The notes: generated by a model from the sequence alone, not told the origin. A DNA stretch of 64,000 nucleotides from Lentzea albidocapillata (GCF_000719115.1 NZ_JOEA01000028.1:50858-114857), one strand, 5' to 3'; shown: positions 34,859-43,389, counted from the stretch's first letter. A program made the numbers and translations.

Positions 34859-36249
34859 CATTGGACCGCGTCGTCTGGTCGATGCTGCAGGAGGCACTGG
34901 GTGTCTACCGGGACAGCCCCCGCGCCACCGCCTGGCTGCGCTCGCACGTCGAGCGCTACACCGAACCCGTCCGGATCGCGGTGGCCGGCCGGTCACGGAT
35001 CGGCAAGTCCACTGTGGTCAACGCGCTGGTCGGCGACGAGTTCACGTCGCAGAGCTCGTTCGTCTGGTACCGCGGCGGTACCGAGCAGCGGGCGCACGTG
35101 TTCAACGGACCCGGACGACCGCACGAGGTCGGGATCGGCAGGCGGGGAAGCCGCAACCACGTCGAGACGGGTCAGTTCGACCGCTCCGACCGGATCGTCG
35201 TCGACTGGCCCGCGCGGACGTTGCGCGACGTCGTGCTGATCGACGCCCCGTCCGCGGCGACGCCGGAACAGGTGCTCGGAGACGCGGACGCGTTGCTGTA
35301 CCTGATGCGGCACGTGCAGGACGAGGACCTGAAGTTCCTGCAGTCCGCCAACGACCACCCGATCGCCAGGACCGCCGCGGTGCACACGGTCGCGGTGCTC
35401 GCCCGTGCCGACGAGATCGGGGCCGGACGGATCGACGCGCTGTCGTCGGCCAAGCAGATCGCCCGCCGCTACCGTCGTGACCCGGCCGTACAACCGTTGT
35501 GCCAGAACGTGGTCTCGGTCGCCGGGCTGCTGGCGGTGGCCGCGAAGACGTTGCGGGAGGACGAGTTCGCCGCCCTGCGGGTGCTGTCGTCCCTGGGACG
35601 CGAGGAGCTGGAGGACCACCTGCTGTCGGCGGACCGGTTCGCCGGCGAGCAGTTCCCGCTGACGATGGAACCCGCTGTGCGGCAGGCGTTGCTGGAGCGG
35701 TTCGGGATCTTCGGCGTCCGGCTGATCACCGCGTTGATCAGGCAGGGCTTCGACTCGCAGGTGAAGCTCACCGGCCAGCTGGTGCAGCGCAGCGGGCTCG
35801 GCGAGCTGCGCGACTCGATCGCGGTCCACTTCGTCGAACGCCGCGAGGTCCTCAAGGCGCGTTCGGCGCTGCTGGCGCTCGACGTGCTGTTCCGGATGGA
35901 GCCGCGGCAGAACGCGCGCAAGCTGATGGCCGATCTGGAACGGGTCGTCGCCTCCGCGCACGACTTCCGCGAGCTGCGGCTGGTGGCCGCGCTGCAGTCC
36001 GGCCGCACGAAGCTGCCCGCCGAACTGCAGACCGAGGCGCTGCGGCTCGTCGGCGCCGAGGGCGTGGCTCCGTTGGCACGGCTGGGTTTCGAGTACGAGG
36101 CCGATGCCCGTGAGCTGCGCGAGGCGCTGCTCGACGCGCTGGTCCGGTGGCAGGCGCTGGCCGCGGACGTCCACGCGACCCATGCGCATCGGAAGGCCGC
36201 CCAGATCGTGGTCCGCACGTGCGAGGGGCTACTCCCGCAGTTCAGCTGA
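34855..36249 (+). CDS. iniC: IniC-like dynamin-family GTPase
   Basis: 464 residues from a GTG at 34855 overlapping the iniA stop (GTGA). The P-loop is GRSRIGKS (~45-52), G3 is IDAPSA (a variant of DxxG, so the switch may be atypical), and G4 is AVLARADE (TKxD replaced by ARAD). The stalk is helical, without an obvious membrane paddle. In mycobacteria IniC (493 residues) works with IniA. The modified G3/G4 motifs suggest weak or altered nucleotide handling, with IniC as a partner subunit. Confidence 0.85.
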   Translation: MTLDRVVWSMLQEALGVYRDSPRATAWLRSHVERYTEPVRIAVAGRSRIGKSTVVNALVGDEFTSQSSFVWYRGGTEQRAHVFNGPGRPHEVGIGRRGSRNHVETGQFDRSDRIVVDWPARTLRDVVLIDAPSAATPEQVLGDADALLYLMRHVQDEDLKFLQSANDHPIARTAAVHTVAVLARADEIGAGRIDALSSAKQIARRYRRDPAVQPLCQNVVSVAGLLAVAAKTLREDEFAALRVLSSLGREELEDHLLSADRFAGEQFPLTMEPAVRQALLERFGIFGVRLITALIRQGFDSQVKLTGQLVQRSGLGELRDSIAVHFVERREVLKARSALLALDVLFRMEPRQNARKLMADLERVVASAHDFRELRLVAALQSGRTKLPAELQTEALRLVGAEGVAPLARLGFEYEADARELREALLDALVRWQALAADVHATHAHRKAAQIVVRTCEGLLPQFS

Positions 36250-36255
36250 GGCACG

Positions 36256-37539
36256 ATGGTCCGCATGGAACTCGTGCGTTGGGAGAACGAGCACTTCGGC
36301 TACATGCTGAGGTGGGCGTCCGACCCGCGGATGACGGCGTACGTCGGCAACGGCATGCCCTGGACCCCTGACTACGTGACCGAACGGCACGAGCAGGCGT
36401 TGCGGCACTGGGAGGTGCACGGCTTCGGCCTGCACGCCGTCGTCGAGGACGGCGTGGTCATCGGCCTCGCGCAGATGCTCGACGGCGACCTGGGCGAGAT
36501 CGAGATCGGCTACTGGATCGACCCCGCGTGGTGGGGACGCGGGATCGCCTCCCGGGTCGCCGTGGAGTTGCGCGACCGGGCGCTCGCCATCTCGGACCGG
36601 GTCGTGGCCGGGACCGACGCCGGGAACTGCGCTTCGGGACGGGTGCTGGAGAAGGCCGGGCTCAGGTACTTCACCAGCAGGAACATGGGCGGAAGACTTC
36701 AGCACTGCTACGCGTTGGACCGGGGTATGAGTGACAAGGGCGTCCTGCGGTACAGCGCGTTCACGACCGATCCGGCCGGAGGGAACCCGGCGGGTGTGGT
36801 GCTCGACGCGTCCGATCTGAGCGACGAGGAGATGCTCGGGATCGCGGCGAAGGTGGGCTACTCGGAGACCGCGTTCGTGGTGCCGCGGACCGAGCGCGAG
36901 TTCGACGTCCGGTACTTCAGCCCCCAGGCCGAGGTGCCGTTCTGCGGGCACGCGACGATCGCCACGTCCGTCGCGCTGGCCGAGCGGATCGGGGACGGGC
37001 CGCTGACGTTCCACACGCCGGCCGGGGAGATCACCATCGAGACCTCGGGCCGGACCGCGTCGCTGACCAGCGTGCCGACGAGCACGTCCGCCGCGGCTCC
37101 GGCGCTGGTCGCGGACGCGTTGGAGGCGTTGGGTTACAAGGAGATCGGTGACGGGCCGGTGCACGTCGGCTTCGGCGGCGCACGCCATCTGCTGATCCCG
37201 CTGAAGGACCGCGAGCAACTGCGCGAGCTCGACTACGACTTCGACGCGTTGCGCGATCTGATGCTGGCGCACGACCTGACGACCGTGCACCTGTTCTGGC
37301 GGGAGTCCGCGGATCTAGTGCACGCCCGCGACCCGTTCCCGGTCGGCGGTGTCGTCGAGGACGCGGCGACGGGCGCTGCCGCCGCGGCGTTCGGTGGCTA
37401 CCTGCGCGACCTCGAAGGGCCGCAGCGGTTCGTCATCAGCCAGGGCGAGGACATGGGCAGGCCGTCCCGCCTGGAGGTCGACGCCACCCGCGAGGACCGC
37501 CGCGTGACCGTGACGGGTGCGGCGGTGCCCATTCCCTGA
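36256..37539 (+). CDS. GNAT acetyltransferase fused to PhzF-family isomerase
   Basis: 427 residues in one uninterrupted frame. Residues 1-157 are a GNAT domain (acetyl-CoA loop WWGRGIAS ~92-99; NCASGRVLEKAGLRYF). Met158 (ATG at 36727) begins what is normally a separate PhzF protein: LRYSAFTTDPAGGNPAGVVLDA, GYSETAFVVP with the usual catalytic Glu, VPFCGHATIATSVAL, DPFPVGGVVEDAATGAAAAAFGGYL. The junction GGTATGAGTGAC has the look of an ATGA overlap, so the fusion may be recent or due to a small indel. An internal start at 36727 could also yield free PhzF. Start 36256 or 36265. Confidence 0.85.
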   Translation: MVRMELVRWENEHFGYMLRWASDPRMTAYVGNGMPWTPDYVTERHEQALRHWEVHGFGLHAVVEDGVVIGLAQMLDGDLGEIEIGYWIDPAWWGRGIASRVAVELRDRALAISDRVVAGTDAGNCASGRVLEKAGLRYFTSRNMGGRLQHCYALDRGMSDKGVLRYSAFTTDPAGGNPAGVVLDASDLSDEEMLGIAAKVGYSETAFVVPRTEREFDVRYFSPQAEVPFCGHATIATSVALAERIGDGPLTFHTPAGEITIETSGRTASLTSVPTSTSAAAPALVADALEALGYKEIGDGPVHVGFGGARHLLIPLKDREQLRELDYDFDALRDLMLAHDLTTVHLFWRESADLVHARDPFPVGGVVEDAATGAAAAAFGGYLRDLEGPQRFVISQGEDMGRPSRLEVDATREDRRVTVTGAAVPIP

Positions 37540-37549
37540 CGCATAGGCC

Positions 37550-37593
37550 CGACGCCGCTGCCACGAAGCGCAGGGTACGTGGCAGCAGCGTCG
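37550..37593 (+). terminator. Hairpin after the GNAT-PhzF gene
   Basis: CGACGCCGCTGCCACG (37550-37565) pairs with CGTGGCAGCAGCGTCG (37578-37593), with one C opposite A. It begins 10 bp after the stop and has a 12-nt loop. Confidence 0.65.
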
Positions 37594-37727
37594 AACCGAG
37601 GGGTGCGCACCCTCCCGCGCCGGACCCGAAGGCGCTGCCGCAAGCGCCGGGCCGGAAGATCGATCGAGTGCCATGATGCCCCGATCGAAGGGTGGCGTCG
37701 CATTCAGAAGGGGGATACAAGGTCTTT

Positions 37728-38678
37728 ATGCCCGAGCTGGAGCTCAGACACCTCCGCGCGGTACGAACCATCGCCGAGGAAGGCAGTGTCACCAGGGCCG
37801 CGACGCGGCTCGGTCTCACCCAACCCGCCCTGTCCGCCCAGCTGCGCACCGTCGAGAGACTCGTCGGCGGCCAGCTGTTCGACCGAACGCGCAACGGTTG
37901 CGTCCCAACGGACCTGGGCCGCCGGGTGCTGGGCACCGCGCGGCTGGTGCTCGACGAGATGGCGCAGCTGATGGCCAACACCCGCGAGACGGACCGGCGC
38001 GGACCGCTGTTCTTCGGCTGTCCCCCGATCCTGTACTTCGCCAAGCTCGTGGAGGGCCTGCGAGGGCTCAACGCGGACGTGCGCGCCGAGGTCAGGCCTT
38101 CGTCCGCGGAGATCGTGGACATGCTGGAGGCCGGACAGATCCACGTGGCGCTGTTCGAGTTCTTCGACGGCATGCACGCGCGTGACCTGGCCGGCATCGA
38201 GCTGCGGAAGCTGGTGACGGAGCCGGCGTTCGTGGCGTTGCCGGAGACCGACCCGCTGGCGGCGCAGGAGGAGGTCGGCCTGGCACAGCTCGCGGACCGC
38301 GACTGGGTCACCCCGCCCAAGCAGCACATCGGCAGCCGGACGCAGATGTTCCAGGCCTGCGCGGACGCCGGGTTCGTGCCCCGCCTCACCCACCACACCG
38401 GCGAGGCGAGCATGGCCCGCGGGCTGGTGGCCGCCGGGTGTGTGTCCTTTGCCGCCGCGCCCTCCCGGACCGGGGAGGGGATCGTGATCCGGCGGTTGCG
38501 GGGGATGCCGTTGATGACCGACATCTTCGTGGCGACCCGGCGGGACTCTCCGGTGGCCGGGCGGGCGCACGAGGTGTTCGCCTGTGCGGCTGAGGCTTAT
38601 CGGTCGGTGCTGGACCGGAATCCGGAGTACCGGAGGTGGTGGGATGCGCACCCGGAGGCGCATCCGGAGTTCACGTGA
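37728..38678 (+). CDS. LysR-family transcriptional regulator
   Basis: 316 residues from the ATG at 37728, preceded by AGAAGGGGGA; an earlier in-frame ATG at 37692 adds non-conserved residues. N-terminal winged HTH: LELRHLRAVRTIAEEGSVTRAATRLGLTQPALSAQLRTVERLVGGQLFDRT. The effector-binding domain follows from ~90. No divergently transcribed target is adjacent; the upstream neighbour is codirectional. Ligand and regulon unknown. Confidence 0.92.
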   Translation: MPELELRHLRAVRTIAEEGSVTRAATRLGLTQPALSAQLRTVERLVGGQLFDRTRNGCVPTDLGRRVLGTARLVLDEMAQLMANTRETDRRGPLFFGCPPILYFAKLVEGLRGLNADVRAEVRPSSAEIVDMLEAGQIHVALFEFFDGMHARDLAGIELRKLVTEPAFVALPETDPLAAQEEVGLAQLADRDWVTPPKQHIGSRTQMFQACADAGFVPRLTHHTGEASMARGLVAAGCVSFAAAPSRTGEGIVIRRLRGMPLMTDIFVATRRDSPVAGRAHEVFACAAEAYRSVLDRNPEYRRWWDAHPEAHPEFT

Positions 38679-38843
38679 CGCGGGGGTGACGCGGGTCGGC
38701 TTGCGGGCGGGTGGTTCCTGTTCCAGCGGGGTGGGCGGCTTTGGGCTGGTCACGTCGCCTTGCGAGGGTGGGCGCGCGGGTCGTGACGGAACTGCGCGGG
38801 GTTGCGATTGGGGCTTGGCCTTGAGCCTCTGGCGGGATGCTTG

Positions 38844-38882
38844 ACGGCCGGAAAAGGGCCGGGCTGAAAAGCGCCCGGCCGT
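38844..38882. terminator. Hairpin between the LysR gene and the reductase gene
   Basis: ACGGCCGG (38844-38851) pairs with CCGGCCGT (38875-38882), and a competing GGGCCGGGC / GCGCCCGG pairing is possible inside. It lies between convergent genes ending at 38678 and 38914. The remainder of 38679-38913 shows no gene. Confidence 0.5.
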
Positions 38883-38913
38883 GCCCATGAGGGGAGCATC
38901 CCAGCGTGGTTCC

Positions 38914-39678
38914 TCAGGCGGTGACCTTGATCGGCGTGGAGGGGCGGCCGAGCAGCTTCTCCAGGTCCGGGCGGACCTCGGCGAAGACGCCGTTGCGGAT
39001 CGCCACGAAGAAGTCGACCAGGAAGGCCGGGACGCCGGAGGCGATCAGGTCGTCGTCGCTCACGTCGCGGTACCTGTCGCCGGCCAGTTCGGGGAACGAC
39101 CAGCTGGTCGAGCCGGTGAGCTCGTAGGTCTGGTTCTCGTGGCCCGTGGTGGTGAGGGCCGCGGCGGCGGCTTCGGCGAAGTCCTCGCGGGACGCGCTTG
39201 CCACCCGGCCGTCCTTCGTGGAGATCGCGACGGTGTCCGCGGAGAGGGCTCCCAGGTAGTTCTCGTGGTACATGCCGTTGCGCAGGAACGTGAACGGGAC
39301 GCCGGCGGCTCGGATGATGCTCTCGGTGGCCTTGTGGGCTGCTGCCGCGCCCACCGATGAGGTGTCCGCGTCGGTGATGCTGGTGTAGAAGATGTGGCCC
39401 ACGCCGTGCTCCACGGCCTTGGTGATGGCGTTCTCGTGCTGCTTGATGCGCACGTCGGTGTCGAAGTCGTCGGCCGACACGATGAGGAGCTTGTCGACGC
39501 CCCGGAAGTCGAGGGTCTCGGGCTTGCCGAAGTCGCCCTGCCTGACCTCGACGCCTTCCAGGGTGAACTTCTCCGGGGAGCGCACGGAGACGATGACCTG
39601 CTCGTTCGTGCGGTCGAGGACGTGGCGGACCACTGCGCTGCCGAGCTGGCCGGTTGCTCCGGTGATGAGGATCGTCAT
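38914..39678 (-). CDS. NmrA-type NAD(P)H-binding reductase (QorB-like)
   Basis: 254 residues. N-terminal Rossmann motif ILITGATGQLGSAVVRHVL (GxxGxxG). Later segments VDKLLIVSADD, HIFYTSITDAD, FTFLRNGMYHENYL and DFAEAAAAAL follow the atypical short-chain dehydrogenase pattern of NmrA/QorB quinone oxidoreductases. The active-site Tyr/Lys pair of classical SDRs is absent, as expected. Divergent from a HxlR regulator with a shared operator-like dyad, so it is the likely target of that regulator, as in other HxlR-reductase pairs. Confidence 0.88.
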   Translation of the reverse strand: MTILITGATGQLGSAVVRHVLDRTNEQVIVSVRSPEKFTLEGVEVRQGDFGKPETLDFRGVDKLLIVSADDFDTDVRIKQHENAITKAVEHGVGHIFYTSITDADTSSVGAAAAHKATESIIRAAGVPFTFLRNGMYHENYLGALSADTVAISTKDGRVASASREDFAEAAAAALTTTGHENQTYELTGSTSWSFPELAGDRYRDVSDDDLIASGVPAFLVDFFVAIRNGVFAEVRPDLEKLLGRPSTPIKVTA

Positions 39679-39711
39679 GCGTTCAGGTTGCGGTTAGCGC
39701 TATCCTTTGGA

Positions 39712-39738
39712 AAGTACCCACTTTGAAGTTGGGTACTT
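39712..39738. promoter_or_regulatory. HxlR operator-like dyad between reductase and regulator genes
   Basis: AAGTACCCA (39712-39720) and TGGGTACTT (39730-39738) are perfect inverted copies separated by 9 bp. The 27-bp dyad lies centrally in the 74-bp gap between divergent starts at 39678 and 39753. GTAC-containing dyads of this form are typical HxlR/QorR sites. Confidence 0.7.
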
Positions 39739-39752
39739 ACGCGGAGGTGAGC

Positions 39753-40097
39753 ATGCAGGTCACGATATGTCCCGAGCGGGCGATCATGGAGCACGTCACA
39801 AGCAAGTGGGGCGTGCTGGTCCTGCAGGCCCTGTTCGACGGGGCCTCCTGGCGGTTCAGCGACCTCCGGCGTGAGCTGGAGGTCGTCAGCGAGAAGATGC
39901 TCACGCAGACGTTGCGGACGCTGGAGCGGGACGGGTTCGTGCACCGGGAGGTGCATCCGGTCATCCCGCCGCACGTCGAGTACACGTTGACGCCGCTCGG
40001 CAAAGGGGCGGCCGACCACCTCGTGGCGCTCTTCTCGTGGATCGCCGCGAACCAGCCCGAGGTCACCCAGGCACAGGAACGCTATGACGGCTCCTGA
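39753..40097 (+). CDS. HxlR-family transcriptional regulator
   Basis: 114 residues from the ATG at 39753, seven bases after GGAGG. A Cys near the N-terminus (ITICPERA-like, here VTICPERAIM) precedes the winged helix: SKWGVLVLQALFDGASWRFSDLRRELEVVSEKMLTQTLRTLERDGFVHR, followed by VEYTLTPLGKGA. The conserved Cys suggests redox or quinone sensing as in QorR/YodB. Divergent from the NmrA-type reductase. Confidence 0.9.
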   Translation: MQVTICPERAIMEHVTSKWGVLVLQALFDGASWRFSDLRRELEVVSEKMLTQTLRTLERDGFVHREVHPVIPPHVEYTLTPLGKGAADHLVALFSWIAANQPEVTQAQERYDGS

Positions 40098-40248
40098 GGT
40101 TCGCCAGAGCCCTGACGAGCAGACATCGGGCTGATCACCCTAATGCGTAGTGAAAGTTCTCACTAGAACCGCCGAAAACAGGGATAGACATCGGATGGGT
40201 CACGAATAGGGGGCGCCATCTGGCCCCTCGGACTGGCACAATGGACCA

Positions 40249-41310
40249 ATGGCCCAACCGTTCACCGACGAAAGCCATCCGGCTGAGCCCTATCCGGGTA
40301 CTCGTCCAGACCACTGTTTCGTCCACGTCGACGAAACGGGCTGGCCAGTGCGACCGGACCTCACGATGGAGTCGGGATGGCGTGTTGAGCCGGAGAACAT
40401 CGATCTAGACCAATGGCTGGCGAACCACGGCGAACCTCCGTTGGCGGGCCGGATGCCGGTGCTCGGCTACGGGTCGAACGCCAATCCCAGCAAGCTCACC
40501 TGGCTCCGTGAAGAGCTCGGTCTCGAAGGCCCCGCGGTCGTGCTGCGTGCACGGTGCGAGGGCCTTACTGCTGTCTGGGCCGCTGGGCTGCGCATGCGCG
40601 ACGGGCAGCGGCCGGCGACGCTCGCGGGGGCACCCGGCGTCACCGAGGAGCACTCGATCTGGTTCGCCACGCCTGATCAGTTGCGTGTGCTGGACCGGTG
40701 CGAGGGGCGCGGGCTGCGCTATCGGCTTGTACGCGTGCACACGGGTCGTGTGGTGCTCTACAACGGCGGCGTCATCGACAGCGTTCTGGCGTACACGGCA
40801 GGCTCCAAGAAGCGGATGCCCGTGCTCTTCAACGGCCGTATGGTCCGTTGCGCGGACGTCTCGCAGCGGGGCGCGCGGGTACTGGGCGAGAGGCCTGCGA
40901 TGAACGACGGACTGGACGTCACCGAGATCCACGGCGAGCCGTCGGCCGACGACTGGCCCGAGCTGCTGTTCGTCTACGGCACCCTGCAGCCGGGCGCAAG
41001 CGCTTGGCACCTGATGGAACCGCACGTCGTGGAGTCCGCGGAGACCCACCTGCCCGGCACGTTGTTCGACACCGGCCTGGGCTACCCCGCGCTGCGCCCC
41101 GGCGCCGGCCTGGGCGTGCCCGGCTTCGTGCTGCGGCTCAAGTCGCCCGAGGACGCGCTGCCACTGCTCGACGAGTACGAGGGCGAGGACTACCGCCGCG
41201 TGCGCGTCGTGCTGCCCGACGGGCGCATCGCCTGGACGTACATCTGGACCGCGGCCGTGCAGGGCATGGCGGAACTTCCGGACGGATGGGACGTCCACCA
41301 CATCCAGTGA
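40249..41310 (+). CDS. Tandem gamma-glutamylcyclotransferase-fold protein
   Basis: 353 residues. Two cyclotransferase-fold domains can be read: the first begins VLGYGSNANPSKLTWL (~75), with the YGSN substrate loop; the second begins LFVYGTLQPGASAWHLM (~240), with the YGTLQPG loop and a later LDEYEGEDYRRVRV carrying the likely catalytic Glu. The first domain has RCEGRGLRYRLV at the equivalent place. Single-domain relatives are ~120-180 residues, so this is a duplication with divergent halves. The substrate is unknown (gamma-glutamyl amines or peptides are typical). Confidence 0.8.
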   Translation: MAQPFTDESHPAEPYPGTRPDHCFVHVDETGWPVRPDLTMESGWRVEPENIDLDQWLANHGEPPLAGRMPVLGYGSNANPSKLTWLREELGLEGPAVVLRARCEGLTAVWAAGLRMRDGQRPATLAGAPGVTEEHSIWFATPDQLRVLDRCEGRGLRYRLVRVHTGRVVLYNGGVIDSVLAYTAGSKKRMPVLFNGRMVRCADVSQRGARVLGERPAMNDGLDVTEIHGEPSADDWPELLFVYGTLQPGASAWHLMEPHVVESAETHLPGTLFDTGLGYPALRPGAGLGVPGFVLRLKSPEDALPLLDEYEGEDYRRVRVVLPDGRIAWTYIWTAAVQGMAELPDGWDVHHIQ

Positions 41311-41376
41311 ATTTCCGGCACGTTGTGTTGGTTGATTGAGAATCGGGCACATCCTTCGGTGGTAGGAGGTGCACCC

Positions 41377-41964
41377 ATGACTCGACGGTTGATCGCTTGC
41401 GGACTGCTGGTGCTCGCTTCCGTGACGGCATGCGGGACGAGAACACCGGACAACGCCTCGCAAACGCTGCCGACGGCGCCGTCGACGCCGTCGTCGACGG
41501 CCTCGTCCGCTCCCGCGTCGGACAACCCCCAGGCAGCCTCGCGCGACGGGAAGCGCTGCGACTCGGCGACGTTGAAGGGCGAGGTCGTTCCCACTGATGC
41601 CGGCGCGGGCAACAGGTACGGCAAGTTCGTGGTGACGAACAGCGGCACGGCGCCGTGCACGTTGAACGGCTACAGCGGTTTCCAGCTGGAGAACGCCTCC
41701 GGCGCCGTACCCACCAAACTCGAGCGCAAGGCCGACCCCGGTCCCACCGCTCTGACACTCGCGCCTGGCGCAAAGGCCACCGCGAACCTGCACTGGAGTG
41801 TCGTGCCCGCGGGTAGCGAGCCGGTGCAGGGCACGTGCCAGCCGGAGCCGACGAAGGTCTCGGCCATCCCGCCGAACGAGACGGCTCCACTGTCCACGCC
41901 ATGGACCTTTGGCCCCGTCTGTTCCGGTGGCCGGATCGAGATCAGTGCCTTCTACGCTTCGTAG
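41377..41964 (+). CDS. DUF4232-like secreted lipoprotein
   Basis: 195 residues from the ATG at 41377 with TAGGAGG upstream. Signal sequence MTRRLIACGLLVLASVTAC with the lipobox SVTAC (Cys19), then a Ser/Thr/Pro-rich linker (~22-55). The rest is an Ig-like domain: GNRYGKFVVTNSGTAPCTLNGYSGFQLEN, LTLAPGAKATANLHWSVV, and paired cysteines. This is the DUF4232 pattern common in actinomycete lipoproteins. Function unknown; membrane-anchored on the outside. Confidence 0.85.
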   Translation: MTRRLIACGLLVLASVTACGTRTPDNASQTLPTAPSTPSSTASSAPASDNPQAASRDGKRCDSATLKGEVVPTDAGAGNRYGKFVVTNSGTAPCTLNGYSGFQLENASGAVPTKLERKADPGPTALTLAPGAKATANLHWSVVPAGSEPVQGTCQPEPTKVSAIPPNETAPLSTPWTFGPVCSGGRIEISAFYAS

Positions 41965-42441
41965 ATGCACGTACCTGGATGGCTCGCCGTGCTGCCGCAC
42001 GGCGAGCGCATCGCCTTCTCGCTGCGCACCGCAGGCGTTCCGGTCGCGGTGAGCGAGAACTTCGAAGCGGTGATCGAGGCCGCGGACCGGCCGGTCGTCC
42101 TCATTGGACACTTCACCGCCGCGCCCGCCGCTGTCCGCTGTGCCCAGACGCGTTCCGGGCTGGCCGCGCTGGTGCTGATCTCGCCGGTGCTCGGCATGTG
42201 GGACGGCGCGTCGAACGAACTGGCCGACCTGATGGACGAGGTCGGCTTCGGGCCGGCGCTGGGCGACCTGCCGACGTTGTGGCTGCACGGCTCGGACGAC
42301 GAGATCGTGCCGATCTCGGACACCCGCGCGGGCATCGACCGGATCCGCGGCTCGGCGTTCGAGGAGTACGTCGCGGACGGGCTGCTGACCGACGGCGAGG
42401 CCGTCACTCGGGTGCTGGAGTTCACGCGGAGGGTCATCTGA
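41965..42441 (+). CDS. Short alpha/beta-hydrolase-like protein with altered nucleophile elbow
   Basis: 158 residues starting directly after the previous stop. The fold pattern is that of a small RBBP9/YdeN-like hydrolase: RPVVLIGHFTAAPAAVRCAQ, ALVLISPVLGMW, LPTLWLHGSDDEIVP. The expected G-x-S-x-G elbow reads GHFTA, so the usual serine is missing; the acidic residue in GSDDEIVP is present, but no catalytic His is evident near the end. Probably a non-catalytic relative, or it uses the Thr. Short for the family. Confidence 0.6.
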   Translation: MHVPGWLAVLPHGERIAFSLRTAGVPVAVSENFEAVIEAADRPVVLIGHFTAAPAAVRCAQTRSGLAALVLISPVLGMWDGASNELADLMDEVGFGPALGDLPTLWLHGSDDEIVPISDTRAGIDRIRGSAFEEYVADGLLTDGEAVTRVLEFTRRVI

Positions 42442-42457
42442 CACCATTTCGGGTGTC

Positions 42458-42889
42458 ATGGATGAAGACGACCTCGTGCTCCTGATCACCGTGGTGGTCG
42501 AGGCAGCGGACGAGCAACAGGCGCGTGCCGCGTGCGACGCGCTCATCAACCGTGCGGGCGCTCAGATCGTGGACGCCCGCGACTGTTCCGACGAAGAGCC
42601 GGGCTGCTGGGCCGTCGTGATCACACGGCCGAGCACGGAGAAGGCCACCCACAACGTCGCAGCGGCGCTGGCACGGGCCGTTCGCACGTTCGTGCGCGGG
42701 CTGGGCGAGGGCTTCTCGACACCGCGGGTGGCGTGCGAGCCGCCGACGGCGTGGACCGTGCTGGACGAACCCGAGCTGATCAACGAACTCGTTCCGGGCG
42801 CCGAGCGCGTTCTGGTCGAGGTGTGGGCCGGAGATGACCCTTTCGGGGCAGGAACTTTGCGTGACAACTCGCCCTCGAAGCCGTCTTGA
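42458..42889 (+). CDS. Unrecognised 143-residue soluble protein
   Basis: Starts at the ATG at 42458, 16 bp after the previous stop. The sequence (LVLLITVVVEAADEQQARAACDALIN, CWAVVITRPSTEKATHNVAAALARAVRTFVRGL) suggests an alpha/beta ferredoxin-like fold. No known motif, membrane segment or signal peptide. The 239 bp after it carry no gene and probably hold the promoter of the next operon. Confidence 0.55.
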   Translation: MDEDDLVLLITVVVEAADEQQARAACDALINRAGAQIVDARDCSDEEPGCWAVVITRPSTEKATHNVAAALARAVRTFVRGLGEGFSTPRVACEPPTAWTVLDEPELINELVPGAERVLVEVWAGDDPFGAGTLRDNSPSKPS

Positions 42890-43128
42890 TTCACCCGGCC
42901 GGTCGGTATGAACGCTCGACGGACTGTAGGCGTCGTTGTGAGAGTTGCTACACGCGTGGACAAGCGGCCTGCGGCGGACTCAACTGATCATTAAATCAAG
43001 GCCCGTTCGAGTGGATTCAGGCATCCACCCGGTTAGCCGATCTTCGGTCTCAACTGTGAAAATCTGGGCACAATCTCTACTAAGGGTGGTCGTCAGACCA
43101 TCTTGTTCCGGAGGGTTCGGGAGCCGAC

Positions 43129-43389
43129 ATGGCCAGCATCGAAGAGGTCCGTGCCGCAATTGCCCAGGCGATCGACAAGGCGGCTCAAAGCCAGTCGGCC
43201 CTCCAGCAGGCGGCTGAGCTCGCCGAGGACGCGCAGCAGCTGCTGACATCGGTCACGCAGGGCTCCGTGCAGGCGGACGTCGAGACGACGAACGCCCAGT
43301 TCGCCCAGGTCGTGTCCGGCGTGAGCGAACTGCAGAACTACCTCGGCGCCGGCATTTCCGGGGCCGAGGGCATCAACAGCAGGCTTTGA
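43129..43389 (+). CDS. Small helical protein A of the FtsK-like operon
   Basis: 86 residues from the ATG at 43129, with CCGGAGGG upstream. All-helical: MASIEEVRAAIAQAIDKAAQ, ALQQAAELAEDAQQLL, VETTNAQFAQVVSGVSELQNYL. It begins like the next gene product (MASIGEVRAALEQASE), so the two are paralogues. It has the size of WXG100 (Esx) proteins but no WxG turn. First gene of a five-gene operon with an FtsK/SpoIIIE ATPase; its stop shares one base with the next ATG (TGATG). Candidate secreted substrate or ATPase partner. Confidence 0.7.
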   Translation: MASIEEVRAAIAQAIDKAAQSQSALQQAAELAEDAQQLLTSVTQGSVQADVETTNAQFAQVVSGVSELQNYLGAGISGAEGINSRL

